Shown here piece by piece: positions 40,496-48,897 of a DNA stretch of 60,240 nucleotides. The stretch lies in contig JAHECD010000016.1 of NCBI GenBank assembly GCA_024641945.1, positions 1-60,240 of the forward strand, given 5' to 3'. Below the pieces are notes generated by a model. The model did no database searches. It worked only from the letters and a program-made list of their open reading frames with translations, and was not told the DNA's origin. Position 1 is the first letter of the stretch; the number at the start of each line of letters is the position of its first letter. Origin of the DNA: Rubrivivax sp. Lineage in GTDB: Bacteria; Pseudomonadota; Gammaproteobacteria; Burkholderiales; Burkholderiaceae_C. A program made the translations under genes and the position numbers.

Positions 40496-41421
40496 CTCGA
40501 GTTCAGGGCGGTACCGCCGTCATCACCGGCGCGGCGTCGGGTTTCGGCCTGGAGGCCAGCCGCATCGCGGCGGCACGTGGCATGAAGGTCGTGATGGCCG
40601 ACGTGCAGCAGGCAGCGCTCGAGCGGGCGGCCGGCGAGATCGAAGGTCTCGGCGCCGATGTGCTGGCGGTGCAGGTCGATGTGTCGAAGGCCGCCGAGGT
40701 GGAGGAACTCGGTGCGCAGACGTTGAAACGCTTTGGCGCACCGAGCTTCGTCTTCAACAATGCCGGTGTCGGCGCTGGCGGCTTGATCTGGGAGCACACG
40801 CTGAAGGACTGGGAGTGGGTCGTCGGCGTCAACCTGATGGGCGTGGCGCACGGTGTGCGTGTCTTCACGCCGATGATGCTGGCGGCCGCCAAGGCCGACG
40901 CCGCGTACCAGGGACACATCGTCAATACCGCCAGCATGGCCGGCATGATCAATGCGCCCAACATGGGGGTCTACAACGTGACCAAGCACGCGGTCGTCTC
41001 GCTCAGCGAGACGCTGCACCAGGACCTGTCGCTCGTCACCGATCAGATCCATGCCCATGTGCTGTGTCCGTTCTTCGTGCCCACGGGCATTCACCAGAGC
41101 GAACGCAACCGGCCGGCCGACCTGCACGACGCGGCGGCCCAGCGGACGAAGAGCCAGCTGATCGCGCAGGCGATGAGCGACAAGGCGGTGACGAGTGGCA
41201 AGGTCAGCGCTGCGCAGGTCGCGCAATGGGTCTACGAGGCGATGGACGATGACCGCTTCTATGTCTTCAGCCACCCGAAGGCGCTGTCGAGCGTGCAGAC
41301 ACGGCTCGAGGACATCATGTCGCTGCGCAACCCGAGCGACCCGTTCGCCGCACGCCCCGAGATCGGCCAGAACCTGCGCGCGGCGCTTCTTGCGGACGAG
41401 TCATTGCGCAGTGAAATCTAA
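40492..41421 (+). CDS. Short-chain dehydrogenase/reductase (SDR)
   Basis: 309 residues; ATG 40492 overlaps the GST stop (ATGA). Motifs TGAASGFG (cofactor), NNAGVGAGG, the Ser in NTASMAGMI, and YNVTKHAVV with Tyr and Lys are complete. VVMADVQ after strand 2 suggests NAD. The C-terminus is longer than in the 35173 enzyme. It is the last gene of the 23-kb co-directional block. A 404-base structured gap follows. Confidence 0.92.
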   Translation: MTRVQGGTAVITGAASGFGLEASRIAAARGMKVVMADVQQAALERAAGEIEGLGADVLAVQVDVSKAAEVEELGAQTLKRFGAPSFVFNNAGVGAGGLIWEHTLKDWEWVVGVNLMGVAHGVRVFTPMMLAAAKADAAYQGHIVNTASMAGMINAPNMGVYNVTKHAVVSLSETLHQDLSLVTDQIHAHVLCPFFVPTGIHQSERNRPADLHDAAAQRTKSQLIAQAMSDKAVTSGKVSAAQVAQWVYEAMDDDRFYVFSHPKALSSVQTRLEDIMSLRNPSDPFAARPEIGQNLRAALLADESLRSEI

Positions 41422-41427
41422 CTAGAA

Positions 41428-41473
41428 GTCTCCGTGCCACCCGTTTCGGCCGTTCGGGCACGGGGTCGGAGAC
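41428..41473. terminator. Hairpin just after the catabolic operon
   Basis: GTCTCCGTGCC (41428-41438) can pair with GGCACGG (41457-41463) and, past a short bulge, with GGAGAC (41468-41473). It starts 7 bases after the stop of the last operon gene, as expected for a terminator, but has no T-run. It may also be the outer part of the repeat element that begins at 41508. Confidence 0.4.
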
Positions 41474-41507
41474 GTTGCGCGGGCCGAGGCCGCCGGGCCA
41501 GTGCCTC

Positions 41508-41708
41508 CGCTCATGTCCCCCGGACTGGGCTGCGCCCAGCCCTCCTCCTTTACTTCGCTGCGGCACTCGCCCGCCGTCCTCGGCCAGACACCAGGTGGGC
41601 GCGCCAACGTCGAACCGCCCACACGCATCGGATCAGGGTGGCGGGGTGTTCTCTGGAGCGAAGTAAAGGAGGAGGGTCGGCCGCAGGCCGGCCCGGGGGA
41701 CATGAGCG
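41508..41708. repeat. Structured inverted-repeat element (two 52-base arms, 97-base spacer)
   Basis: Left arm 41508-41559 and right arm 41657-41708. The outer 16 bases pair exactly (CGCTCATGTCCCCCGG with its complement at 41693-41708). The inner 20 bases pair exactly (CCCTCCTCCTTTACTTCGCT at 41540-41559 with 41657-41676). Between these blocks each arm has 16 bases that do not match the other arm but form their own small hairpin: CTGGGC-TGC-GCCCAG (41525-41539) and CGGCC-GCA-GGCCG (41678-41690). It lies in a 404-base gap between convergent genes, like REP/BIME or MITE elements. No transposase is present. Confidence 0.75.
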
Positions 41709-41774
41709 CAAGAGAGCGCCCCGGCGCCCTGATCCTGCACAAAGCAACAAACGCAAACGCCTGCGACGGGCCGC

Positions 41775-41786
41775 GAGCCGCGGCTC
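41775..41786. repeat. 12-base perfect palindrome
   Basis: GAGCCGCGGCTC is its own complement and lies in the rest of the convergent gap (41709-41825), which otherwise shows nothing I can name. It could form part of a terminator for the convergent MetE-like gene or be chance in GC-rich DNA. Confidence 0.3.
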
Positions 41787-41825
41787 ATGAACGTTCGATC
41801 GACTGCAATCGCGTGTGAGACGCCG

Positions 41826-42920
41826 TCAGCCCCAGACTTCGCGCGCGACTTCGACCACGCGCTCGAGCTTGCGCCATTGGTCGTCCTGCGACAGCGCGTT
41901 GCCATGGTGCGTGCTTGAAAAGCCGCACTGCGGCGACAGGCACAACTGGTCCAGCGGAACCGTGCGCGCGGCCTCGTCGATGCGGCGTTTCAGGTCGTCC
42001 TTCGATTCGAGATCGCCGAGCTTGGTGGTGACCAGCCCGAGCACGACTTTCTTGCCCGCCGGCAGCTTGCGCAGCGGCTCGAACCCGCCGGCGCGGGCGG
42101 AGTCGAACTCCATGAAATAGCCGTCGACGTCGGTCGAGAACATGGCCTCGACCACGGGGTCGTAGCCCCCTTCGGCGACCCAGGCGCTCTTGAAATTGCC
42201 GCGGCAGGTGTGGATCGTCACCGTCATGTCTTCGGGGCGCCCGCGCAGCGCGTCGTTGATGACTTGCGCATAGCGTCGCGGCAGGGCCGTCGGGTCATCG
42301 CCATTGGCCACGCAATTGGCCTGGATCTTTGGGTCGCACAGGTAGGCAAACGTGATGTCGTCGAGCTGCAGGTAGCGGCAGCCCGCTTCGGCCAGGTGCG
42401 CGATCGCCACGCGGTAGGCCGCGGCCACGTCGTCCCAGAAGGCGTCGAGATCGGGGTAGGCCTGGCGCGAGATGGCCGCGCGGCCACCTCGCAGATGCAG
42501 CATCGAAGGCGACGGAATCGTCATCTTCGGCACCGCTTGCGCGAGCGATTTCAGGTACGCGAAATGGTCCGCCATGATCGGCCGGCTGCACGCCACCTTG
42601 CCGGTGACGGACGCGATCGGCGGCTGTTCGCTCTGGCCGGCGATGTGGAACTTCTCGCCTGCGTTGTCCGTCAGTGTGACGCCGTCGAGCTGGCCGAGAA
42701 AATCGAGATGCCACCAGTCGCGGCGGAATTCGCCGTCGGTCACGGCCTGCAGGCCGATCGACTGCTGTCGGGTCACGGCTTCGCGCACCGCCTTGTCTTC
42801 GAGTTCGTGCAGTGCTACGGCCGGCATCTCGCCTTGTTTCCATGCGCGGCGGGCCGCGGCCAGCCAGTCCGGACGCAGCAGGCTGCCGACCTGGTCGGCG
42901 CGAAAGGGTGGGCGGTTCAT
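41826..42920 (-). CDS. Cobalamin-independent methionine synthase-like protein (MetE C-terminal domain only)
   Basis: 364 residues; GGAGGAGAC lies just upstream of ATG 42920. It matches the catalytic C-terminal half of MetE: DGEFRRDWWHLDF, the zinc ligands His and Cys in TIHTCRGNF, a Glu in GYFMEFD and a Cys in LSPQCGFSS. Full MetE is about 760 residues; this short form lacks the N-terminal half, so it is a stand-alone methyltransferase. The methyl donor may differ from methyltetrahydrofolate-polyglutamate. It is transcribed alone, convergent with the catabolic operon. Confidence 0.85.
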   Translation of the reverse strand: MNRPPFRADQVGSLLRPDWLAAARRAWKQGEMPAVALHELEDKAVREAVTRQQSIGLQAVTDGEFRRDWWHLDFLGQLDGVTLTDNAGEKFHIAGQSEQPPIASVTGKVACSRPIMADHFAYLKSLAQAVPKMTIPSPSMLHLRGGRAAISRQAYPDLDAFWDDVAAAYRVAIAHLAEAGCRYLQLDDITFAYLCDPKIQANCVANGDDPTALPRRYAQVINDALRGRPEDMTVTIHTCRGNFKSAWVAEGGYDPVVEAMFSTDVDGYFMEFDSARAGGFEPLRKLPAGKKVVLGLVTTKLGDLESKDDLKRRIDEAARTVPLDQLCLSPQCGFSSTHHGNALSQDDQWRKLERVVEVAREVWG

Positions 42921-43018
42921 GTCTTGTCTCCTCCTGGCGTGGGGCCGCGGGGCAGGATACAACGCCGGCCTCGAGGGGTGCCGGTGCGCCAGCTGCACGC
43001 CGACCCGTCCCGCGCCGG

Positions 43019-44233
43019 CTACCAGCTCACCTCGCGGTCCGGCGTGGAGCCGATGCGGTGGATCGACAGGTCTGCGCCGTCGAACTCCTCTTCACGGCTC
43101 AGGCGCAGACCCATCGTCGCCTTCAGTGCGCCGTAGGTGACGCCGCCGGCGATGACGGCCCAGGTGATGCCCATCAGCGTGCCGATCAACTGCGCGCCGA
43201 ACGCCACACCGCCCGTGCCGCCGAGCGCCTGCATGCCGAAGATGCCGCAGGCGATGCCGCCCCAGGCGCCACACAGGCCGTGCAAGGGCCAGACGCCGAG
43301 CACGTCGTCGACTTTCCATCGGTTCTGGGTCAACGTGAACATCGAAACGAAGATCGCGCCGGCGATGCCGCCCACCACGAGTGCGCCGGCCGGGTGCATC
43401 ACATCGGACCCCGCGCACACGGCCACCAGGCCGGCCAGCGGCCCGTTGTAGGCGAACCCGGGGTCGTTGCGCCCCATCAGCACGGCGACCAGCGTGCCGC
43501 CGACCATTGCCATCAGCGAATTGACGGCCACGAGCCCCGAGATCTTGTCGATCGTCTGCGCACTCATCACGTTGAAGCCGAACCAGCCCACCGCCAGCAC
43601 CCAGGCGCCCAGCGCCAGGAAGGGGATGCTCGACGGCGGGTGTGCACTGATCATGTGTCCACCGGCGTTGTCCTTGCGATAGCGGCCGGTGCGCGCGCCC
43701 AGCAGAACCACGGCCACCAGGCCGATCCAGCCGCCGACGGCGTGAACGACGACGCTGCCGGCAAAGTCATGGAACTCGGCGCCGGTCAGGCCCTTGATCC
43801 ATGCCTGGATGCCGAATTGCTGATTCCAGGTGATGCCTTCGAAGACGGGGTAGAACACGCCCACGAGGACGGCAGTCGCAATCAGCTGCGGACCGAATCG
43901 CGCGCGTTCTGCGATGCCGCCCGAGACGATCGCCGGGATCGCCGCTGCGAAGGTGAGCAGGAAGAAGAACTTGACGAGTTCGTAGCCGTTCTTTGCCGCC
44001 AGCGCCTCGGCACCCGTGAAGAAGCTGGTGCCATAGGCCACCGTGTAGCCGACGAAAAAGTAGGCGATCGTCGAAACGGCGAAGTCCACCAGGATCTTGA
44101 CGAGCGCATTGACCTGGTTCTTCTTGCGTACCGTGCCGAGTTCGAGGAAGGCAAAGCCCGCGTGCATGGCCAGCACCATGATGGCACCCAGCAGGATGAA
44201 CAGGGCGTCCGTGCCCTGTTTGACTTGATCCAT
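43019..44233 (-). CDS. amtB: Ammonium transporter Amt
   Basis: 404 residues with eleven membrane helices. MDQVKQG follows GAGGAGAC, which fixes the start. The two pore histidines are in SVVVHAVGG and WPLHGLCGAWGG, and the signature DFAGSVVVHAVGGW is conserved. It conducts ammonium into the cell. The cytoplasmic tail (LRLSREEEFDGADLSIH) resembles tails gated by the PII protein GlnK. No glnK is adjacent, so control by PII would act in trans. A candidate sigma54 promoter lies at 44310-44324. Confidence 0.95.
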   Translation of the reverse strand: MDQVKQGTDALFILLGAIMVLAMHAGFAFLELGTVRKKNQVNALVKILVDFAVSTIAYFFVGYTVAYGTSFFTGAEALAAKNGYELVKFFFLLTFAAAIPAIVSGGIAERARFGPQLIATAVLVGVFYPVFEGITWNQQFGIQAWIKGLTGAEFHDFAGSVVVHAVGGWIGLVAVVLLGARTGRYRKDNAGGHMISAHPPSSIPFLALGAWVLAVGWFGFNVMSAQTIDKISGLVAVNSLMAMVGGTLVAVLMGRNDPGFAYNGPLAGLVAVCAGSDVMHPAGALVVGGIAGAIFVSMFTLTQNRWKVDDVLGVWPLHGLCGAWGGIACGIFGMQALGGTGGVAFGAQLIGTLMGITWAVIAGGVTYGALKATMGLRLSREEEFDGADLSIHRIGSTPDREVSW

Positions 44234-44309
44234 GAAATTCGTCTCCTCGTCCTGTGGCCCGGCGCAGGGTCTTCGCGCACCAACCGCGAATGCGGCGGCA
44301 CCAAGACGC

Positions 44310-44324
44310 GCAATATATCCGCCC
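44310..44324 (-). promoter_or_regulatory. Candidate sigma54 promoter of the ammonium transporter gene
   Basis: Read on the minus strand the site is GGGCGGATATATTGC: GG and GC are separated by 10 bases and TTGC is complete, as in the -24/-12 class (consensus TGGCAC-N5-TTGC). The -24 half is imperfect. It lies 77 bases before ATG 44233. Nitrogen-regulated amtB genes often use sigma54 with NtrC; a clear NtrC site is not seen. Confidence 0.35.
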
Positions 44325-44418
44325 ATACTGGTGCGCGAGGTTTTCGCAAGGAGGCGTGAGGGGCTCGAACGACGCACTCGTCGAGTGCATCAGCCCCGGG
44401 CACGCAGCAGGTCGAAGA

Positions 44419-45132
44419 TCAGCAGGCGAGTGCCAATGCCTGGACAGGCCGCTGCGTGGCGTCGTCGGTCAGCACGAGGATCACGCGGCCGCGGACCGGC
44501 GTGGGGCCAAGGTCCCACCGCAATTCGTGCGTCGCCTGGGCCTTCCAGGGGGCCAGCGGTTCGTAGCGACGCACGACATGGTCGTGGCGCAGCGTTTCGC
44601 CGGCGTTTTCGCCGGCGCGCACGTGACTCGCCAGCCCATCTTCGACCAGCGCCCAGTAGCCGGAGAGGATGCCCGTCGACGGGCCCACTGATGCGACGAC
44701 GGTGTTGCCGTCTCGCTGGAGCGTCAGCGACGGTGCGGACGTGGCGGCGCGCACGGGCGGCAGTTCGGGCCAGCGCCGCCAGTCCGCGCCGTTGACCGTG
44801 ACCTGGGGCGTGTAGACGTAACGGCTGCCGCTGGAGGCCATCAGTCGGCGCTGCCGCTCGGTGAATACCGCGCTGGCAAACGGATCGCGCCAGCCGAGCT
44901 GGTCCCAGTAACTGACGTGGAACGAAAGTGCCACCACGTCGCCGCGGCCCTTGAGCGTGGAAAGCCAGCGGTCCGCGGGCGGGCAGGAACTGCAGCCCTC
45001 CGAGGTATAGAGCTCCACCACGAGCGGTGCGGCCGATGAGCGGGCCATGCAGGCGGCCGGCGCGGCGGAAGCTGCTGCTACGGACGTACACAGGATGGCA
45101 AGCGCGAGGAGGGGGCGGGCGTGGAGATCCAT
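44419..45132 (-). CDS. DUF1223 family secreted thioredoxin-like protein
   Basis: 237 residues from ATG 45132, chosen because a proper signal peptide (LLALAILCTSVAAASAAPA) follows directly; ATGs at 45141-45159 would extend it. After cleavage VVELYTSEGCSSCPPADRWL carries a CxxC-like motif (CSSC) in a thioredoxin-fold context, then HVSYWDQLGWRDPFAS and YVYTPQVTVNG, which define DUF1223. A periplasmic redox role is suggested by the motif but not shown. It is divergent from the flavoprotein gene at 45255. Confidence 0.85.
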   Translation of the reverse strand: MDLHARPLLALAILCTSVAAASAAPAACMARSSAAPLVVELYTSEGCSSCPPADRWLSTLKGRGDVVALSFHVSYWDQLGWRDPFASAVFTERQRRLMASSGSRYVYTPQVTVNGADWRRWPELPPVRAATSAPSLTLQRDGNTVVASVGPSTGILSGYWALVEDGLASHVRAGENAGETLRHDHVVRRYEPLAPWKAQATHELRWDLGPTPVRGRVILVLTDDATQRPVQALALAC

Positions 45133-45254
45133 GCCCGTCATTCGCTGCAGCCGCATCAACGGTTACATCGCCTGGTCACGAGACGACGCCAGAGGGCGCC
45201 CCTTCTGTGAGCGGCTCGAGTTAGCGGCTTCGCTGCGCCGCTACAGTGCGGGCC

Positions 45255-46529
45255 ATGACAACGAGCGACAGCAGTACCGGCGACCCGCCCGGCGTGGCCG
45301 TGGTGGGTGGCGGCCCGGCCGGCCTGATGGCGGCCGAGGTGCTGGCCGACGCAGGCACGCAAGTCGACCTGTACGACGGCATGCCGTCGGTCGGTCGCAA
45401 ATTCCTGCTGGCAGGCAAGGGGGGATTGAACCTGACCCACGCCGAGCCGTTCGACGCCTTCGTGCGCCGATACGGGCCAAGATCGCCCGTGCTGGAGCCG
45501 ATGCTGCGCGAGTTTGGCGCGGAAGCACTGCGGTCGTGGGCGCGCGGACTTGGCGTCGAGACCTTCGTCGGCACTTCGCAGCGCGTATTCCCGGTGGACC
45601 TCAAGGCTGCGCCCTTGCTGCGCGCCTGGTTGCACCGGCTGCGCGGCCAGGGTGTTCGCCTGCACATGCGGCACCGCTGGAGCGGCTTCGGCGAGAGCGG
45701 TGCACTTCGGTTTGCAACCCCGGCGGGCGAGACTTTTGTCCGACCAAGAGCCACCGTGCTCGCGCTGGGAGGCGGCAGCTGGTCGCGTCTCGGCTCCGAC
45801 GCCGCATGGGTGCCCTGGCTCCATGAGCAGGGTGTGGACGTCGCGCCCCTGCAGCCGTCGAACTGCGGGTTCGACGTGGGCTGGAGCGACCACCTTGGAT
45901 CCCGGTATGCCGGTCACCCGCTGAAGAACGTGACGATCACCTTCATCGATGCCGCCGGCCACAGCGTGCGCCAGGCCGGCGAATTCGTCTTGACCCAGAA
46001 CGGGATCGAAGGCAGCCTCGTCTATGCGGCCTCGGCGGCGTTGCGCGACACGATCGCCCGCGACGGGCAAGCGACGTTTCACCTGGACCTGCTTCCGTCG
46101 AGAAGCGTCGACGGCGTGGCCGCCGAACTGGCGCATCCGCGCGGCCCGCGATCGCTGTCGACCCATCTGAAGACCCGCCTTGGACTGCACGGCGTCAAGG
46201 CCGGCCTGCTCTACGAGTCGCTGCCACGCGAGGCACTGGCGGACGTGCCGCGGCTGGCGGCGCAGATCAAGGCGCTGCCCATCACGGTGCGTGCGCCGAG
46301 GCCCATCGACGAGGCCATCAGCAGCGCCGGCGGCGTGCGTTTCGAAGCCCTGGACGAAGGTTTGATGCTGCGTGCGGTGCCCGGCGTCTTCTGCGCTGGC
46401 GAGATGCTCGACTGGGAGGCGCCGACCGGGGGTTACCTCATGACCGCCAGTTTTGCGTCAGGCCGCACGGCCGGCAAAGGCGTGTTGCGCTGGCTCGCGC
46501 AGGCGGCCCCGTACACTGCCTCGCTTTGA
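45255..46529 (+). CDS. HI0933/BaiN-like FAD-dependent oxidoreductase (TIGR03862 group)
   Basis: 424 residues from ATG 45255; GTG 45246 would add three. [20 protein letters not shown] is the FAD dinucleotide-binding motif. [19 protein letters not shown] is the family hallmark, and [17 protein letters not shown] at the C-terminus is the second FAD contact. It is a flavoprotein of unknown substrate. tex begins 28 bases downstream. Confidence 0.9.
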   Translation: MTTSDSSTGDPPGVAVVGGGPAGLMAAEVLADAGTQVDLYDGMPSVGRKFLLAGKGGLNLTHAEPFDAFVRRYGPRSPVLEPMLREFGAEALRSWARGLGVETFVGTSQRVFPVDLKAAPLLRAWLHRLRGQGVRLHMRHRWSGFGESGALRFATPAGETFVRPRATVLALGGGSWSRLGSDAAWVPWLHEQGVDVAPLQPSNCGFDVGWSDHLGSRYAGHPLKNVTITFIDAAGHSVRQAGEFVLTQNGIEGSLVYAASAALRDTIARDGQATFHLDLLPSRSVDGVAAELAHPRGPRSLSTHLKTRLGLHGVKAGLLYESLPREALADVPRLAAQIKALPITVRAPRPIDEAISSAGGVRFEALDEGLMLRAVPGVFCAGEMLDWEAPTGGYLMTASFASGRTAGKGVLRWLAQAAPYTASL

Positions 46530-46557
46530 ATTCAGGCCCCCAGGGCCACCGACTTTC

Positions 46558-48897
46558 TTGGACAAGATCCTTCTACAGATTGCCGTCGAGCTGAAGGCAC
46601 GGCCGGCGCAGGTGCAGGCCGCCGTCGCGCTGCTCGACGGTGGCGCCACGGTGCCCTTCATCGCGCGCTACCGCAAGGAGGCCACCGACGGTCTCGACGA
46701 CATCCAGTTGCGTGAGCTCGAGACCCGCCTGGCCTACCTGCGTGAGCTGGAAGAGCGCCGCGCGGCGGTGCTGAAGAGCATCGAGGAGCAGGGCAAGCTC
46801 ACGCCGGAACTGCGCGCCGCGATCGACGCTGCGCCGACGAAGCAGGAACTCGAGGACCTGTACCTGCCCCACAAGCCGCGCCGCCGCACCAAAGGCATGA
46901 TCGCGCGCGAAGCAGGGCTCGAGCCTCTGGCGGACAAGCTCTTCGCAGACCCGTCGCGGGTCCCGCTGTCCGAGGCGGCGGCCTATGTCAATGTGGAGGC
47001 GGGGTTCGCCGATGCGCCTGCCGTGCTCGACGGCGTGCGCGACCTGCTGTCCGAGCGCTGGGCCGAGGACGCCGTGCTCGTGGGCAAGTTGCGCGAATGG
47101 TTGTGGGCCGAGGCGCTGTTCCAGAGCCGGCTCGTCGATGGCAAGGACGGCACGCTGCCCGACGCGGCCAAATTCCGCGACTATTTCGACTACGCCGAAC
47201 CGATCCGCACGGTGCCGAGCCACCGCGCACTGGCGGTCTTCCGCGGACGCACGCAGGAATGGCTCGACGCCAAACTGGTGCTCGACGAGGAACCCGTGCC
47301 CGGCCAGCCGAACCTGGCCGAAGGGCGCATCGCGCGGCACCTCGGCTGGAGCCACGCGCAGCGCCCGGGCGACGACCTGATCCGCAAGACGGTGGGCTGG
47401 ACGTGGAAGGTCAAGCTGTCGCTGAGCCTGGAGCGCGACCTGTTCGCGCGTCTGCGCGAGGACGCCGAAGCCGTGGCGATCAAGGTCTTCGCAGACAACC
47501 TGCGCGACCTGTTGCTGGCCGCGCCCGCCGGCAAGCGGGTCGTGATGGGCCTGGACCCCGGCATCCGCACGGGCGTGAAGGTGGCCGTGGTCAGCGACAC
47601 CGGCAAGGTGCTCGATACGCACACGGTCTATCCACACGAGCCGCGCTGCGATTGGGAAGGTGCGTTGCATGCACTCGGCCGCCTGGTGGCGACGCACGGT
47701 GTCAACCTGATCGCGATCGGCAACGGCACCGCAAGCCGCGAGACCGACAAACTCGCTGCCGACCTGATCAAGCGGGTCCAGCAGCTCGCGCCCGACGTCA
47801 AGCTCGACAAGGTGGTGGTCAGCGAGTCCGGTGCGTCGGTCTATTCGGCGAGCGAATTCGCGAGCAAGGAGCTGCCCGACCTCGACGTGAGCCTGCGCGG
47901 CGCGGTGAGCATCGCGCGCCGGCTGCAGGACCCATTGGCCGAGCTGGTGAAGATCGACCCCAAGAGCATCGGCGTGGGCCAGTACCAGCACGACGTCAAC
48001 CAGAGCGGGCTGGCGCGCACGCTCGACGCCGTGGTCGAAGACTGCGTCAACGCCGTCGGCGTCGATCTGAATACCGCATCGGCGCCGCTGCTGGCGCGGG
48101 TGTCGGGCCTGTCGCCGGCGGTGGCCTCTAGCATCGTGCGCTGGCGCGACACCCACGGCGCCTTCCGCACCCGCCAGCAACTGCTCGACGTGGCCGGCCT
48201 TGGGCCGCGCACGTTCGAGCAGTCGGCGGGTTTCCTGCGGATCCGCGATGGCGACAACCCGCTCGACCTCACGGGCGTGCATCCGGAGACGTATCCGGTG
48301 GTCGAAAGGATGATGGCCGCCACCGGCAAGCCCGTCACCGAGCTGATGGGGCGTGCCGACGTGCTGCGCACCTTGAAACCCGAGCTGCTGGCCGACGAGA
48401 AGTTCGGCGCGATCACGGTCAAGGACATCCTGGTCGAACTGGAGAAACCAGGCCGCGACCCACGCCCGCATTTCCAGGTGGCGCGGTTCAACGAGGGCGT
48501 GTCGGACCTGAAGGACCTGCAACCCGGCATGACGCTCGAAGGCACCGTCAGCAACGTCGCGCAGTTCGGCGCGTTCGTCGACCTGGGTGTGCACCAGGAC
48601 GGTCTGGTGCACGTGAGCCAGCTGTCGAACAAGTTCGTCAACGATGCCCGCGAGGTCGTCAAGACCGGGCAGGTGGTGAAGGTGCGTGTGCTCGAGGTCG
48701 ACCTTGCGCGCAAGCGCATTTCGCTGACGATGAAGCTCGACGCGCCGGTGCCGGCCAAGGGTGCCGCGCGTGGGAACGACAACGCTTACCGGCCGGCTGC
48801 GCGCGGTGAGCGCGCGCCGTCACATCAGAGCGCACAGACCGGCGCACAGGCCGGCGCGATGGCGGCGGCCTTTGCGAAGCTGAAGGCCAAGGCCTGA
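46558..48897 (+). CDS. tex: Tex-family RNA-binding transcription accessory protein
   Basis: 779 residues, normal for Tex. I place the start at TTG 46558 because the family body ([23 protein letters not shown]) begins there and no ATG is near. Domains in order: helical N-terminus with [19 protein letters not shown]; YqgF/RuvX-like domain from about residue 320 ([17 protein letters not shown]); helix-hairpin-helix pair (about 500-570); S1 RNA-binding domain (about 655-725, [26 protein letters not shown]). Tex binds nucleic acid and influences transcription and ribosome-associated processes. The TonB receptor start overlaps its stop (TGATG). Confidence 0.95.
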   Translation: MDKILLQIAVELKARPAQVQAAVALLDGGATVPFIARYRKEATDGLDDIQLRELETRLAYLRELEERRAAVLKSIEEQGKLTPELRAAIDAAPTKQELEDLYLPHKPRRRTKGMIAREAGLEPLADKLFADPSRVPLSEAAAYVNVEAGFADAPAVLDGVRDLLSERWAEDAVLVGKLREWLWAEALFQSRLVDGKDGTLPDAAKFRDYFDYAEPIRTVPSHRALAVFRGRTQEWLDAKLVLDEEPVPGQPNLAEGRIARHLGWSHAQRPGDDLIRKTVGWTWKVKLSLSLERDLFARLREDAEAVAIKVFADNLRDLLLAAPAGKRVVMGLDPGIRTGVKVAVVSDTGKVLDTHTVYPHEPRCDWEGALHALGRLVATHGVNLIAIGNGTASRETDKLAADLIKRVQQLAPDVKLDKVVVSESGASVYSASEFASKELPDLDVSLRGAVSIARRLQDPLAELVKIDPKSIGVGQYQHDVNQSGLARTLDAVVEDCVNAVGVDLNTASAPLLARVSGLSPAVASSIVRWRDTHGAFRTRQQLLDVAGLGPRTFEQSAGFLRIRDGDNPLDLTGVHPETYPVVERMMAATGKPVTELMGRADVLRTLKPELLADEKFGAITVKDILVELEKPGRDPRPHFQVARFNEGVSDLKDLQPGMTLEGTVSNVAQFGAFVDLGVHQDGLVHVSQLSNKFVNDAREVVKTGQVVKVRVLEVDLARKRISLTMKLDAPVPAKGAARGNDNAYRPAARGERAPSHQSAQTGAQAGAMAAAFAKLKAKA

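Noticed and set aside
41501..41818. Open frames on both strands across the inverted-repeat element
   Set aside because: They read through both arms of the repeat and carry no domain; typical spurious proteins of a repeat element.
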